A stretch of DNA of 64,000 nt, from NCBI GenBank assembly GCA_933822405.4, contig CAKOGP040001001.1:250636-314635 (forward strand), in the 5' to 3' direction. Below the pieces are notes generated by a model, which saw only the letters and a program-made list of their open reading frames with translations, made no database searches and was not told the origin of the DNA. How positions within the stretch are numbered: the stretch's first letter is position 1; each line of letters opens with the position of its first letter. The translations under genes were made by a program, and so were the position numbers. The DNA is from Cylindrotheca closterium (taxonomy: Eukaryota; Bacillariophyta; Bacillariophyceae; Bacillariales; Bacillariaceae). Positions 48,557 to 59,548 of this stretch are shown one piece after another.

Positions 48557-49276
48557 CTACTGGAGGTCGTTCGAAGTATCGGACCGATGCCGAATGGGCA
48601 GGACCGCTGGACGATCCTTGGGTCGCTGCCGGTTCAGTGCTCGTTGGCCTCTTGCAAAGGGCATGTCCTGAATGTGCATCATTTTCTTGGAAAGCTTTTT
48701 GGTTCTTCGTTTGTTGTTGTTGTTGTTGTTGTTGTCTTTGTCGTTGTCGTTAGTTGGACCACATGCGGCATCCACAGTCTTTGGGCTGAACAACAAATCG
48801 CCTTCATCCAAAAAGCAGCCCCGGGAATCCACCGATTCCTTGGACAAGAGACGGGTGGGACGTTTGACTGGTTCTTCATCGGAATTGGGACTGTCAAAGC
48901 CAGGATGTTCGTCATCCTCATCCACTGTGCGCATTGCGTTCTTGTTGTAAGGAAACAGGGAAGAACCAGTAGACTCTTGGGACGCAATTCGTCTTGGTTT
49001 GCGAACGGGAGAACTAAATTCAACTTCTTGGTTGGTCCCTGCTTCAAAGCCGGGATGTTCTTCCGCTAGATCATCCTGATAGGACATTAGCGAGCGCGTG
49101 GAGAAGCCTTCCACGGTCAAGGCAGAAACGTGGCTGGCATGACGTTGAAGGCTTGGTCGAGAGATTTCAATGAAAAAGCTATCCTTCCGGCATAGAAACC
49201 CTCGGACCAATGCTTGGATTTGTGTGGCGGATGATTCCGGCCGTTGACGGAGAGTTCCTCTAAGTTGTTGGTCCAT
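48557..49276 (-). CDS. IQ-motif protein, probably calmodulin-binding
   Basis: 239 residues from the ATG at 49276. An IQ motif, A-T-Q-I-Q-A-L-V-R-G-F-L-C-R-K at about 17-31, gives the family-level prediction of calmodulin binding. The rest is disordered. It has two E-H-P-G-F-(E/D) repeats within acidic stretches (about 72 and 121), phosphosite-like R-R-I-A-S and R-L-L-S-K-E-S, an Asn run from a gtt/aac triplet repeat (48715-48740), and a basic K-R-R-T-K-K-L-S-K-K segment near the C-terminus. No enzymatic domain. Confidence 0.75.
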   Translation of the reverse strand: MDQQLRGTLRQRPESSATQIQALVRGFLCRKDSFFIEISRPSLQRHASHVSALTVEGFSTRSLMSYQDDLAEEHPGFEAGTNQEVEFSSPVRKPRRIASQESTGSSLFPYNKNAMRTVDEDDEHPGFDSPNSDEEPVKRPTRLLSKESVDSRGCFLDEGDLLFSPKTVDAACGPTNDNDKDNNNNNNNKRRTKKLSKKMMHIQDMPFARGQRALNRQRPKDRPAVLPIRHRSDTSNDLQ

Positions 49277-50661
49277 TGTTGCTTTGTTGCTTCGTTGCTT
49301 TGTTTCCTTTGTTTCCTTGTAGTACTATCTTTGTTTGCTGGATGCAGGAGGCGGTCAATTTTATGATACACTGGTATTATTGAGGTATGGGATTCGGAGA
49401 TGATTGCTTTGTATGTGGCAAGAACTATTTTGCTCAAACCTCCCACAATATTGTCGGCGATCGAAATGCTCTGCTATCGATGGTGTTGAAACGACATTCA
49501 AGTCACCCGTAATGTTCGAAACTTTTAACAGCCGCGGAATGCACCCTGTCAAATTTCAAGACTAATTATTTATGGAATTCATTGGATACAAATGGCCGTA
49601 ATCCAAACACATAAGTGTTTGATCGGAAACGGTCGTAGTTGAGAACCACATTTATAGTGCCAATCAGGTGATGTTAAGCAAAATAAAACACAGAACGCGG
49701 CCAAAAATACTTAACTGTTATAAGTGACTAGCTTACCTAAGTTCGACATATTTATGCTTATAGCGTAAGTGTTTTTCATACATATATATGACCCGGCAAG
49801 GCTCTTACGAAAACAGAAAAAAAGTGTCATTGGACCGATCAACTTTTGCATTCACACTTACGTCAACATTTATATGTAGAAATGCTACTGAGAACCTCCC
49901 GAACCATAGATGTTAGCGCGCGCTTTATACAGAATTTTGAAAAACTTACTCGTGGTACCTGGTACACATGTAACATGTTCCGATAAATATATGACACAGT
50001 AACATACCGTATATATATGAAGCTGTTTTATTAATACAACTAGTAGTGTCATTCGTGCTCCGTACTAGGTCTTTTTGCATGAACAGATAAGTTCGCTTCT
50101 AAAAGAGTCGCAAAGGGAAAGAGGGCAATGACGACTAGAGAAAGCTGCAACATGCATGTTGTAGTACTACCGGTAGGTGTTATTTTATACCAACCACAAG
50201 TGCTGTCATCTGTACAGTGCGCATGAGAACGAACCTTGTGAAGCCTAACATATAAATAGTACTGTATGTCTCGATATAGTATGTATAATTTACAGCATAG
50301 TATCCTTGCGTTTGTTTCTGTCGAATCGGCAGATCAGAAGGAGATACTGGCTGTTACAAGAATAAATGTCATTGTCACTTGTGCTCCACGAAGGTGTTTG
50401 GCCGACACTGTTCAAGTCGGATGGGTCAAATTGGGTAACACTTCCATCAATCAATTGCATAGTGTACCGTATGCATATGCATCTACTGTATGCATCTACT
50501 GTATGCATCTATGCATCTATGCATATATCTAGTTATCTAGCTAGCCATGACAAGTACAGGCTTGAAAAAGAACACCAGGGAAACTGGTCATAGGTGAATA
50601 TTATTTTAATCTGGAGCTATTGTAACTGTTTACACCTATTGTTGGAAAATCCAAAGCATGA
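49277..50661. other. 1.4-kb intergenic region
   Basis: No gene supported. It contains a degenerate tatgcatc microsatellite at about 50468-50528 (tgcatctactgtatgcatctactgtatgcatc...) and a taccggta motif near 50170. (ta)n-type stretches occur near 49780 and 50010. Confidence 0.55.
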
Positions 50662-51474
50662 TCACAGACTTAGTCGTCTGGTCCTCAATGGTTTTGGGGA
50701 TGAAACTTTTTGTTCATAGTACTCACAAATCACTTCTTTGCCTTCTCCGTGAATGGTTTCTTCTTCGTATTCGTCAAAGTCTTCCTCGTTTTCGTTATTT
50801 AAAGCAGCACATCCATGAAAAAGAGTTTCCAAATTCAATGGAGGATCGGTTTCATGTTCCGATACAAGTAGCTCGTCTTGATGATTTTCAAAGCTCTCTT
50901 GCAACCTCGCTAGTTGGTGGAGTTTTCGTGCATTGATTTGGAGTGCCAGAGCTGCGTCTAATTGCAGAGTAGAAGCCTCCTGTTCCATGGTTTCGGCAGA
51001 TAGAGCTGTCATTGCTGCCGTTGAGTGAGTAGCAGCACTTTCGGATGCGCCTGATGAGTATTTCTTTTCTTTTCTTTGTTTTCTCTTGGTATTTTTGCTC
51101 TTCTTCTTGTCACTCTTGGACTTGCTCCTTTTCTTCTTCTTCTTGTCGAGAGACTTGTTGATACACTTGATGGTCTCCTTGTGCTCGGTTTCAGTAACGG
51201 GGCAGCTGTGTCTAGTTTTGGCTTTCTTGTTCCTTTTCTTGATGGAATGGCTTGTGATCGGTTCCTCACCGTTCAGCGCCCACCAACTAAAGCGGGTCTT
51301 GGAAGGTTTCGGTGAAGACTCCATCGATGATTCAACAGATTTCCATGATGTCTTGAGGAATGCTGTTGCAACGGTATCCTCGTCACTGTTCTGCTCGTAG
51401 TCGACAAGAACTTCGGATGAAGATGCCTTCCTTGTGATGGGATCAACATTATTTTCATACTCTGAGTACATCAT
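50662..51474 (-). CDS. Lysine-rich charged protein, function unknown
   Basis: 270 residues from the ATG at 51474. The N-terminal ~80 residues contain F-S-W-W-A-L-N-G-E-E-P and several Ser/Thr-Pro sites. A strongly basic block (about 80-140, K-K-K-K-K-R-S-K-S-K-S-D-K-K-K-S-K) looks like a nuclear localisation or nucleic-acid-binding tract. A helical segment follows (L-D-A-A-L-A-L-Q-I-N-A-R-K-L-H-Q-L-A-R-L), then an acidic tail ending T-R-R-L-S-L, an R-R-x-S site. No recognised domain. Confidence 0.65.
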   Translation of the reverse strand: MMYSEYENNVDPITRKASSSEVLVDYEQNSDEDTVATAFLKTSWKSVESSMESSPKPSKTRFSWWALNGEEPITSHSIKKRNKKAKTRHSCPVTETEHKETIKCINKSLDKKKKKRSKSKSDKKKSKNTKRKQRKEKKYSSGASESAATHSTAAMTALSAETMEQEASTLQLDAALALQINARKLHQLARLQESFENHQDELLVSEHETDPPLNLETLFHGCAALNNENEEDFDEYEEETIHGEGKEVICEYYEQKVSSPKPLRTRRLSL

Positions 51475-51831
51475 TTTGTAATGTGTCGTGTTTGTCTTCT
51501 CTAGTTCGCTGTTTTATGAACATCCTTTCGGGAGTCATGTCAGTTTGTCGTGCCACTTGCAACCTTTGCGCCTCTGTCAAAAGGAGTCATGTGCTTCATT
51601 TTATCTGATTTTATATTGTATGTGTTTTGTGACAGTGCCCTTTTCGATTTCTCCGTTACTCCGCATCGACTGAGTCGAATCGACGGAATCGACTGACGAG
51701 CGAGCAAGACGCCGAAGGAGTCTGTGCTTTACTGGTGACAGTCGTCTATACTCCATATCTACGATACCTCAATCGCATCTATAATATAAGCTTCCTTGTG
51801 TACTACAACACAGTGGAAATGGGGTTCGTTC
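51475..51831. other. Intergenic
   Basis: Short upstream region of the Lys-rich gene. No gene or repeat of note. Confidence 0.5.
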
Positions 51832-52206
51832 ATGAGTGTCATAAACGGGCTCGTCAGCTTATTGTTCTGCGGCTGGAGCCGCTTCAATGGCTCTTTATTT
51901 CGCGTTGCATTCGTCAACAAGGCATCAACAGTAGGAGCAGTCTGTAGTAGTACTCCTCTAATAGTAAGCAATGATAGCTTCATTTTCACACCTATTCTTC
52001 ATCGCCACTGGAACAGTTCCAGCATCAATCGGAAACTATTGACAAAACTTTCGACATCTGGGCGGTTGCAAAAAGAACCTCCTCCATCCGAGATTCATGG
52101 TGCCGATAATATTAGTCATTTGGCATTGAGCCTTCTTGATATCATGAGATGGCCAGCAATGCACAATGAGTTGGGCAAGGCATTGGCTTTCCGCATGAAA
52201 GTCTAG
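51832..52206 (+). CDS. Possible small protein (low support)
   Basis: An open frame of 124 codons from an ATG at 51832. The N-terminus (S-V-I-N-G-L-V-S-L-L-F-C-G-W) is hydrophobic and the C-terminus (L-A-L-S-L-L-D-I-M-R-W) is amphipathic. There is no family resemblance, repeat or second exon to back it. It could equally be chance or a remnant, and is listed only because it is the longest ATG-initiated frame in this 900-bp gap. Confidence 0.25.
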   Translation: MSVINGLVSLLFCGWSRFNGSLFRVAFVNKASTVGAVCSSTPLIVSNDSFIFTPILHRHWNSSSINRKLLTKLSTSGRLQKEPPPSEIHGADNISHLALSLLDIMRWPAMHNELGKALAFRMKV

Positions 52207-52375
52207 AACGAAACACTGCTATCTCCCCCGTGAAAATATGTTGCAGTGACAACATGTACCAATCTTAGGCGACAATCAGTTACCAGGGATCACAGGTTCA
52301 TTTGTACGAGTACGGTATATTCATTGTACATCATACATTGATTTGAAAGGTCTCCGGCCGCGTCAAGTGATGGCG

Positions 52376-52835
52376 TCAGGGACTTGTACCTTTGGGCTTT
52401 GGACTTCCCAGCCACTTGATATTGCTTTGCTTCTTTGATTTCGATGGACGCTTGGAGGACGACGATGCTGCTTTGTCACTAGTTTTCTTGCTCTTTCTCT
52501 TCTTGCTCTTCGTTTTGGATGATTTATTGGATATGGTGTCGAGTCCAGGGAGGAAATAATGAAGCCCAGAAAACAATTTCCGAATCCCAGAAATCTATGG
52601 ATTCTGCTTCAGATTTCGCACTCTTTCTCCTTTTCTTCTTGGACGACGATTTGGAAGATCGCAAGGACTTGTTGGATTGGCGGATATTGGGAGAGAGTGG
52701 TTCAAGAGATGACCATGATTTCGATTATCGTTTCACCGTCACTCTCGTCCTCCTCCTCTACAACCAATGGCGTGTAGTGGGATTCCTGCAACTGTTGGTA
52801 ACCGATGTTTCATTATGCAAACAAAACTAGAAGGG
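52376..52835 (-). pseudogene. Broken Lys/Ser-rich gene
   Basis: On the minus strand three consecutive frames look coding: L-Q-E-S-H-Y-T-P-L-V-V-E-E-E-D-E-S-D-G near 52795-52725; then S-W-S-S-L-E-P-L-S-P-N-I-R-Q with S-S-K-K-K-R-R-K-S near 52715-52570; then, shifted again, S-K-K-R-K-S-K-K-T-S-D-K-A-A near 52515-52440, ending K-P-K-G-T-S-P at 52376. No GT-AG intron reconciles them. In composition it resembles the Lys-rich protein at 50662-51474, but no alignable segment is evident. Confidence 0.4.
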
Positions 52836-53362
52836 TAATTTGCCACAGCACAACGAGACTCAGTATATCAACTGCGACAGATGATCTACAGCACTTCCTG
52901 ACCTGACATAAACGGTGAAGTGACTTTGCTAACAACAACATTCGAACAGAGCAACATCACAAGGAACTCAGTTATCAGTTCAGTCGGTACATATTTGGAA
53001 TCCTGCTCGCATTAAATGTAAAATGCCAATTAGCCGTTGGTTTATATGGTCTTGACGACAATGATAGCAAGAAGATCCCAAAACATTGGCCCAAAACCAA
53101 ACGCAGCGGCATTTCAACAATCTGACCCACAAAATGGTCATAGCAAGACTTTTTACTGGAAGTTGTCCGGAGTCCGAACCTGCAGTTTTCCATGGAGGGA
53201 CTGGACCACTCGATTGGCTATATATCGCTCATTGAAATGCGATCGATACTGCAGCAATCCATCCTTTGCTGCACTGGCAATAGCCTCGTGGTATTCTCTG
53301 GCTATTTTTTATTTGCGCGGCACAAATCAGCTTTGAGTCAGCCATAAGGGTATTTGTACTCT
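52836..53362. other. Intergenic with ATPase 3'-end remnant
   Basis: Just beyond the stop of the inverted ATPase copy, 53215-53265 (tatatatcgctcattgaaatgcgatcgatactgcag, read on plus) is the counterpart of 34430-34470 downstream of copy 1. The duplicated block therefore extended past the stop codon. Confidence 0.5.
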
Positions 53363-56300
53363 CTATTGCCGGTCTCGAAGAGCCAATTCGGATTCCAGTG
53401 CTTCGACTTTGCCATCCGCACCCCATTCCTTGTAACAGTCTATAGCTTCTCTTAGTTGCTCGTCGGATTTCCATCGATTTGAGAGCTCTACAAAGAGATA
53501 CTCGGAGTAGCGCTCATGAAACAGACCTGTATGATAGAGGTGGCCTCGGAGTGTTGCTGATTTGATTGCTTCATCGTAATGCTTTTCTGCTTCATCGTAT
53601 TTCTTCTCTACCGCAAACTGTTCCGCGTCGAGCGCAGTTTTGAAGTAGTCGAACTCAGGATTTTCCACTGCCAACACCCACTTTGTCAGCATCCTCCGTA
53701 CCCGTCTCGCCTCTTTCTTGTATTTCTTCTTCCTTGTTCGAAGAGCCATTGCGTACAATGAAAGCGCTCGATGAAACGTTTCGAACATGTTGGCAAAGTT
53801 TGCTGGTACCAGCTTTTGGAATGCATCCCCATTCTTTAGTGCCATGTCAGCTGCTGTGCGGCAGTTGCCATGAAATAGAAGTAGTTCTCCTTGGGCTAGA
53901 AGCACCGTTCCAGCGTAAAGGTTATTTTTTTCAATATTGTCGGTGTCACGAAAAATTTCTCCCTCCAATTTCCATGGTTCTCGGCATGCAGAGTCATGCA
54001 GATTTGCCATAGTTTGCCATATGATCTTGTGGACCAATATTTGTTGTGATTGAGCTCCTTCTTCTAATTGACGCATCACGCCTGGGCACCTTGCAAGGAT
54101 TTGCGGTAGGGGGTTGCCAAAGTAGAACGGTATGAGAACCTGGTGTAGGAGGAGATTCCAACTTGCAAACTCACTGTCGCCTGCTCGAATTGAACATTGG
54201 TACGCATCCCACAGGGCAGGAAGACAAGATTCCAGTGGCTTCACCCATACGTGTCCATGTGTGTATGCTTTAAACATAGTCTCGCCATTGCGCATTTGAC
54301 GGTGTTTCTGTAGAAGACTGAGGGCCATTTCGTTGAACTTTGTGGCCGTTTTGAAGTCCTGTAGGGCAACAATGGCCATGGTTGCCAAGCCAGAAAGACT
54401 TGATGCGGATGCCTCGTTGAGACCATGTTGAAGAGAGCCTTCGACAAGCTTACTGGCACATAGCACGGTCAGCATGATATCACCAGAGAGGTAAGCCGAG
54501 ACTGCCACTCTTTCTAACAATTTCGCAATGCCCAGTTCTCTCTCGTTTTCCATCATTTTGGCATGGTCAAAATGATCACTAGGTAATTTCTTCACCCGTC
54601 GTATCGTTCGAAACAAAGACATGATAGCTTTTGCTTTCAAAATCTTTCGTGAAATGAACACTCTGCATCCCAAGTCTTTCAACACGTCCAAACCGTAGGA
54701 AACGGCTTCATCAAACTTCAGCTCGACCGATGACAAAGTACTAGCTCTAGCCAGTTTCAAAGGAAGAGATTCCATGATGTCCAGGTCCGTCCGGCTAAGA
54801 ACTTCGCAACAGTACCGCTCCGCCGCTACCACATTCCCCAATAGACGTTCCATTTCCGCGCCGATCGTGTACAGCCGGAGTGTCAGGGGACGATTTTGTG
54901 ACCATCGGTTGTCGCCGAGTTGATCGATCCCATGCGTTGCATATTTGGCCGCGGCTGCAAATGCTGAAAGACCCAACGCTTTCTCGGCAGCTTGCAAGTT
55001 CGCATGCGCAAACTCTGAACTTTTCTCTTTGTTCCCATTATTGATCAAATCAACCACAGCGAACAGATCTTGCTCCAGCTGACTGGGCTCTAGATAATAG
55101 AACAAAATCCGTCCAATGTCAAACTGGGACACCTTGACATCTAGGATAAGAGAAAACGCTGCTTCTTGCACTTTGTCGTGCACCCATCTATACTTGTCGG
55201 ATCCGCATTCTTCAATGAAACTGTCTTTCACTGCCATACCCATCAGCATCGGCAAAATGGGCTTATCAGCTACTGCCATTGGCATATCATGGCTCTTCCA
55301 AATAAGTTCTAGCGTGGTATTCCTGAAGGTTGATCCTAGATATGCAGCGCACCTTAGGAACATTTGTGCATACTTCGACAATCGTTTCATTCGATCCTGG
55401 AGCAATACTACAACGTTCGCCGTCGACATGGTGGCATCTTCAATATCGGTAAGATTCCAAGTCCACATGTTAGTGACACTGCGATACTCAATCAGGTTTT
55501 CGTGATACAGAGTCTTCAAGAACTCCAAAACGAAGTATGGATTCCCTAACGTTCGCTTCAGACACAATTCCCCCAGTGCTCTGCTGTCGTCTTCTTTTCC
55601 CGACGAGAACATTGCCTTGATCGTTGTCATTACATCATCGATACCAAATACAGGGACGTCCACTTCCGTCACACGAAATGTATACGTGGCACTCTTATCT
55701 TGCAATGTAAGGATCTTGTTGTGCAATAAACTATTTTCATCAACTTCATCTGACCGGTACGATCCGATGATCATTAGGGAGTTTTCATTTTCCGTGTCGG
55801 ATATTAGGTAGTCGACCATTTGTAGCGATGAAACATCCGCCCACTGTAAGTCGTCTAGGAAAAGCACCATTGGGGAAAAATGTTCACAGAAAGTGCGAAA
55901 CAACAGACGAAATGTGAGTTTCAGCCTGTCAATACCGCTTTCTAAATCGTCAATGCCTAAGCCGACAGAGACCTCTTTCGCATCAGCAGAGATGATATCG
56001 GAAAGCGCCGGTACGAGGTGGACTAACAGCTGAACTTCTTCGTCATGTAGTGCATTCGATATCCTGTCCCGAATATTCGTCGCATGACGTTTGTCACCAT
56101 CAATGACCTTCTCACATATCGCTGCGATTGCTTTGGCAATACCCGAGTATGGTTCGTCGACTGTATTCAGATCAAACTTTCCCTCGACAAATAGACCAGT
56201 CTTGGTCTCCAGCATGCGACTTTCAAGTGTCTTCACAGTTCTTGTTTTTCCACATCCACTTTCCCCCGAAACAAACACCATTTCCTTTTGGTTGCGGTCG

Positions 56301-56710
56301 TCGTTTGGCGAGTTTGAGGCCTTGTCTTTACAGAGTCGATCAAAGCAGGATATCAACGTCGATATTTGATTCTGTCTGCCGACCAACCCAATCGAATCAA
56401 AATCAAGCTTTACAGTGAAGTGTTTAGACGATACACCGCCATCAAATCTGATTTTGCTTGTTTGCTCTCTCAGCTCTGACGACTTGATGGACTGATCGGA
56501 TATGTCAATGGTATGCCTGTCACTTCTTTGACTACCACCACTGCCCATGACCACAACGGCATTGGGCGCAAGGGAAAGTAAAGCATCGTCGTCTGAAAAC
56601 ACAGACAACAGGTCATCATTATCAGGAACGAGGGAAAGCACTTTGGACACCCCATCTCTGTCGACGTCGTTCCAAGGAATCTCACGTTCTTCTGGTATTG
56701 GTACGGTCAT
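53363..56710 (-). CDS. STAND-class ATPase (COG3899/AAA_16) with TPR-like C-terminal half, copy 2 (inverted)
   Basis: 1115 residues from the ATG at 56710. It has the same architecture as copy 1: acidic N-terminus, G-L-V-G-R-Q-N-Q, Walker A G-E-S-G-C-G-K-T, Walker B L-F-L-D-D-L-Q-W-A-D, I-G-S-Y-R-S-D-E-V and a helical-repeat half with A-E-K-H-Y-D-E-A-I-K-S-A. All nucleotide-binding residues are intact. About 240 bp spanning Walker A (around 56170-56410) is nearly identical to copy 1, while the N-terminal 100 residues and parts of the repeat region carry many substitutions. The frame is fully open over 3.3 kb, which argues that both copies are under selection. Confidence 0.85.
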   Translation of the reverse strand: MTVPIPEEREIPWNDVDRDGVSKVLSLVPDNDDLLSVFSDDDALLSLAPNAVVVMGSGGSQRSDRHTIDISDQSIKSSELREQTSKIRFDGGVSSKHFTVKLDFDSIGLVGRQNQISTLISCFDRLCKDKASNSPNDDRNQKEMVFVSGESGCGKTRTVKTLESRMLETKTGLFVEGKFDLNTVDEPYSGIAKAIAAICEKVIDGDKRHATNIRDRISNALHDEEVQLLVHLVPALSDIISADAKEVSVGLGIDDLESGIDRLKLTFRLLFRTFCEHFSPMVLFLDDLQWADVSSLQMVDYLISDTENENSLMIIGSYRSDEVDENSLLHNKILTLQDKSATYTFRVTEVDVPVFGIDDVMTTIKAMFSSGKEDDSRALGELCLKRTLGNPYFVLEFLKTLYHENLIEYRSVTNMWTWNLTDIEDATMSTANVVVLLQDRMKRLSKYAQMFLRCAAYLGSTFRNTTLELIWKSHDMPMAVADKPILPMLMGMAVKDSFIEECGSDKYRWVHDKVQEAAFSLILDVKVSQFDIGRILFYYLEPSQLEQDLFAVVDLINNGNKEKSSEFAHANLQAAEKALGLSAFAAAAKYATHGIDQLGDNRWSQNRPLTLRLYTIGAEMERLLGNVVAAERYCCEVLSRTDLDIMESLPLKLARASTLSSVELKFDEAVSYGLDVLKDLGCRVFISRKILKAKAIMSLFRTIRRVKKLPSDHFDHAKMMENERELGIAKLLERVAVSAYLSGDIMLTVLCASKLVEGSLQHGLNEASASSLSGLATMAIVALQDFKTATKFNEMALSLLQKHRQMRNGETMFKAYTHGHVWVKPLESCLPALWDAYQCSIRAGDSEFASWNLLLHQVLIPFYFGNPLPQILARCPGVMRQLEEGAQSQQILVHKIIWQTMANLHDSACREPWKLEGEIFRDTDNIEKNNLYAGTVLLAQGELLLFHGNCRTAADMALKNGDAFQKLVPANFANMFETFHRALSLYAMALRTRKKKYKKEARRVRRMLTKWVLAVENPEFDYFKTALDAEQFAVEKKYDEAEKHYDEAIKSATLRGHLYHTGLFHERYSEYLFVELSNRWKSDEQLREAIDCYKEWGADGKVEALESELALRDRQ

Positions 56711-56718
56711 TACTTCAT
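56710..56718 (-). promoter_or_regulatory. Two-codon upstream ORF overlapping the ATPase start (inverted copy)
   Basis: Read on the minus strand: gcATGAAGTAATGACC, identical to the start region of copy 1. Resemblance between the two loci begins almost exactly at this element and is lost upstream of it. Confidence 0.5.
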
Positions 56719-58274
56719 GCAACTTTTCTTATAATCTTGCCCTCTATTCTTCTTCCATCACAGACACGCGACAGCAGTGACAACATCCCAAAATGTACGA
56801 ATATTTTTTGAAAAAGGGCTCCTCCTGCAGTATATATACAGTATGTACCGAATACTGCATACGGAATTAGAAGTTTCTGTGCGCGTCAGCGCACTTTGTA
56901 CGAAAATTAGGAGTAAGTGCGAATGAAATAGTGAATAAATGATGCATTGATTTTGATGGCAACATCAATCTGGCGATGCTTACTGTGCTCAAATAAGCTC
57001 AAATCTGGATGAACCTGTTGAAATAATCCTACCCAACGCTTCTACGGGCTGGTGGAACATGGTGAGGCAAAAAGAAGTGGCGAAATATGCCTTGGGGTTA
57101 CGAAAATGGCATTTTTGTAGTTTCCGATAATCGAGGGTGTTCCAGTTTTGTTTATCTACTGTCTTTGTAATTGCCTCTAGTCACCCGGAGTGCATATAAC
57201 ATTTTACTTTCATAAATTCATATAGATTGTGAGTGAAGTTTATTGGTTGAAAATTATTTCAGACTTCTCCGCAATCCATTCTTTAGCCGATCACGAAAAC
57301 TGCAAAATCGACATTTTGCTCAAATAAGCTCAATATGGCCCAATATGACTTGAAATATGATCTAGTGGAGAATATTATTCGATTTTCCATCAAAGCTATA
57401 GGGCGGTCACAATCCACCATCGATGTGCCATTCATTGCCAATGGTTTCGAAAATCCGCATGCTTATTGTGTTTGATGAAAAGCCGTCGAATGAGTCGATT
57501 ATTCGGACAAAGGAAGAACAGAAATATTCCTTGAAGAGATTGACATACTACCGGAACCGAAAAATTGGGATGTTTGTTTTTCTTCAAACCTACTAGGACC
57601 CTTCCGGTACACGTACTTGTATAGTGCCAATATAGTATCTAGATTTGAGATTGGCAGATGGGGTCACCGAATTATTGTGAGTTGATGACGAATGCTGACA
57701 GTTATTGGATGACTATCATTCTATTTTTCATCACACGCCTACCGTATACCATTTTAGCTTGCCATGTCAGGAGCTGTAGCTTCTTGGTCTGCAACACCGC
57801 TATATGTCATCAAGACTCGTCTACTGACGAGCGAGTCAAGACAATCTTTCTCGTTCCCTCCAAAATGAGTCCAGCAGCGTGATCAGCAGCACCAATGCCA
57901 AATCGTCCAACAAGAGGGTCCGAAGGTCATGTTTAGTGGAATTAACGAACGATGTTTGTAAGCTATTCTTCGATTTGGAACCACCTTGGCCATACACGAT
58001 GCTTTAAAAGCCTTTGTGTCGTCGGCTGGGTGGCTATCACCACATATGTTGTCATGACAATTTTAGCAACTTTTGTAACGTCGAGTCGTCTTTTTGGTTT
58101 CGTAATACAATAGTATCATAATGCTAAGCCATCTCTTCCCCTTGGGCATGTTTCCTCCAACCGAATCACACAGTAGATAGAATTCACGAATGACTGTATT
58201 GAGGATTTTATATTGATGTATACTTTTTATTTTTCTCATCTCGATGATTGTAGGAAATATGATCTAGCGTCTGT
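56719..58274. other. 1.5-kb intergenic region with a degenerate repeat
   Basis: The phrase gctcaaataagctcaa occurs near 56987 and again near 57318, each in a setting of tgatggcaac/tcgacattt sequence, suggesting an old duplication about 330 bp apart. Open frames such as 57658-57882 show no family resemblance. Confidence 0.5.
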
Positions 58275-58748
58275 CTATGGGCGCTTGCGGGGCTGCTGAA
58301 TCGGCTGCTGCTTGACTGCAAGCTTCACAAACCTCTTGCCAACACGTGGCTTGGTGACCTTATTGTTTGCTTGTTGTTCTCTAGTAGTAGTCCTATCGCG
58401 ATGATTCCGAGGAGTGCCTGGCGATGGAAGCTCTTGACTACGAATGAGACCAATTTTTGCTTCCAAACGCTTCTTCAACCCTTCGCGAACAAGCATAGTT
58501 GCTTCTTCCGTCCGCTCCAACATATCCAAGTTTGCCATGAGGTTCTGCGCAACAGACGGTGTTGTTGGTCAGGAGGTGAGGCCCACCATAAAGGAAAGTA
58601 CTAGAAAGCATTCAGTCAATCTAATAGTACTTACGACAAACACTTCAACAGCTTCGAGTTCAGCTGCCTCCTGTGCTGTAGGAGGAAAAGCTTCTTCCAA
58701 CGTTTCGTCGGAAAACGTTCTCAGAAAATCGGTGTCAGATTCTTGCAT
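58275..58748 (-). CDS. Small two-exon protein, function unknown
   Basis: Exons 58748-58635 and 58544-58275 joined across a 90-nt intron (gtaagt...gcag), giving 127 residues. Splicing preserves frame and produces a continuous helical segment E-A-V-E-V-F-V-N-L-M-A-N-L-D-M-L-E-R-T-E. N-terminal half acidic; middle helical and possibly coiled coil (A-T-M-L-V-R-E-G-L-K-K-R-L-E-A-K-I-G-L-I); C-terminus basic and Gln/Pro-rich, ending R-K-R-P. An acceptor-like tttacag directly precedes the ATG, so an additional upstream exon is possible. Family not recognised. Confidence 0.6.
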
Positions 58749-59548
58749 CTGTAAAGTGGGGATTCCTACAATGTAGATATGAACGCGAACTGAAGCGTGA
58801 GTGGTTGCTGACTGACAATATGCTAAAAGAGAATAAAAGTCACTTCTTTCGTACCATTATTGTAAATGACTGCATTGAAGTCTTCTCCTGTAAGAGGATG
58901 GAAAGGATGGGCAAGAGGTGATAGCAGCATGTTCGATTCGGTTGATACGAGTAGTTCTGATTTTTGTGACGACAAGAAGTCAGAAACGGTGTCAAAAAAG
59001 ACGTTCGTGTCAAATCCAAAAATCCAAAGCAAATGTGAGACTATTTCAGTCCGCAAAATTTGTAAACTTCCGAACTCAAACCTCGCACATGATACAAAGT
59101 ACTGGTACGGGTGAATTGATTTTAAGATGCAGTTTATTATGAGTATTCGTGAGATATCCATAGTGTGAGCTCTCAAGAAATAGATAGATCCTGAAGGATG
59201 AATCGGTGTATGGTGGTGAGTGTGTGGGAAATTGTCAGTCTTTGGAACAAAAGAATAATATCTGAATCAAGTGCTTGCGTGCCATGAATGGTATCCACAC
59301 GTAATGTGTAGTAGAATCATCTCCATAGGTAAAGACGTTTGGCTGCGCACAACGTGCCGTTCCGTTGAAGGGGTCCACGATCGACCTCCTTCTTGTACTG
59401 GATGGATCATCATTAATCTTGCTACAGGCTAGCAGTATTATTGATACTGTACTACTAGCCATGGAGCAAGAACCTAATGTGATTTTCAATTCGAATCAGT
59501 CAGTCGTCATTGGGCATGTATAGCATGGTATACTATACCCACAGCCGT
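58749..59548. other. Intergenic; possible small exons
   Basis: Two minus-strand open frames have some coding look. One near 59161-58823 includes F-D-T-V-S-D-F-L-S-S-Q-K-S-E and L-L-S-P-L-A-H-P-F-H-P-L-T-G. One at 59462-59235 has a hydrophobic start and a segment T-A-R-C-A-Q-P-N-V-F-T-Y-G-D-D. I cannot link either to a complete gene or to the exons at 58275-58748, so neither is called. Confidence 0.35.

Noticed and set aside
58823..59161. Possible upstream exon of the gene at 58275-58748
   Set aside because: Joining it with the acceptor before 58748 produces an immediate stop in the available phases, so the link is not supported.
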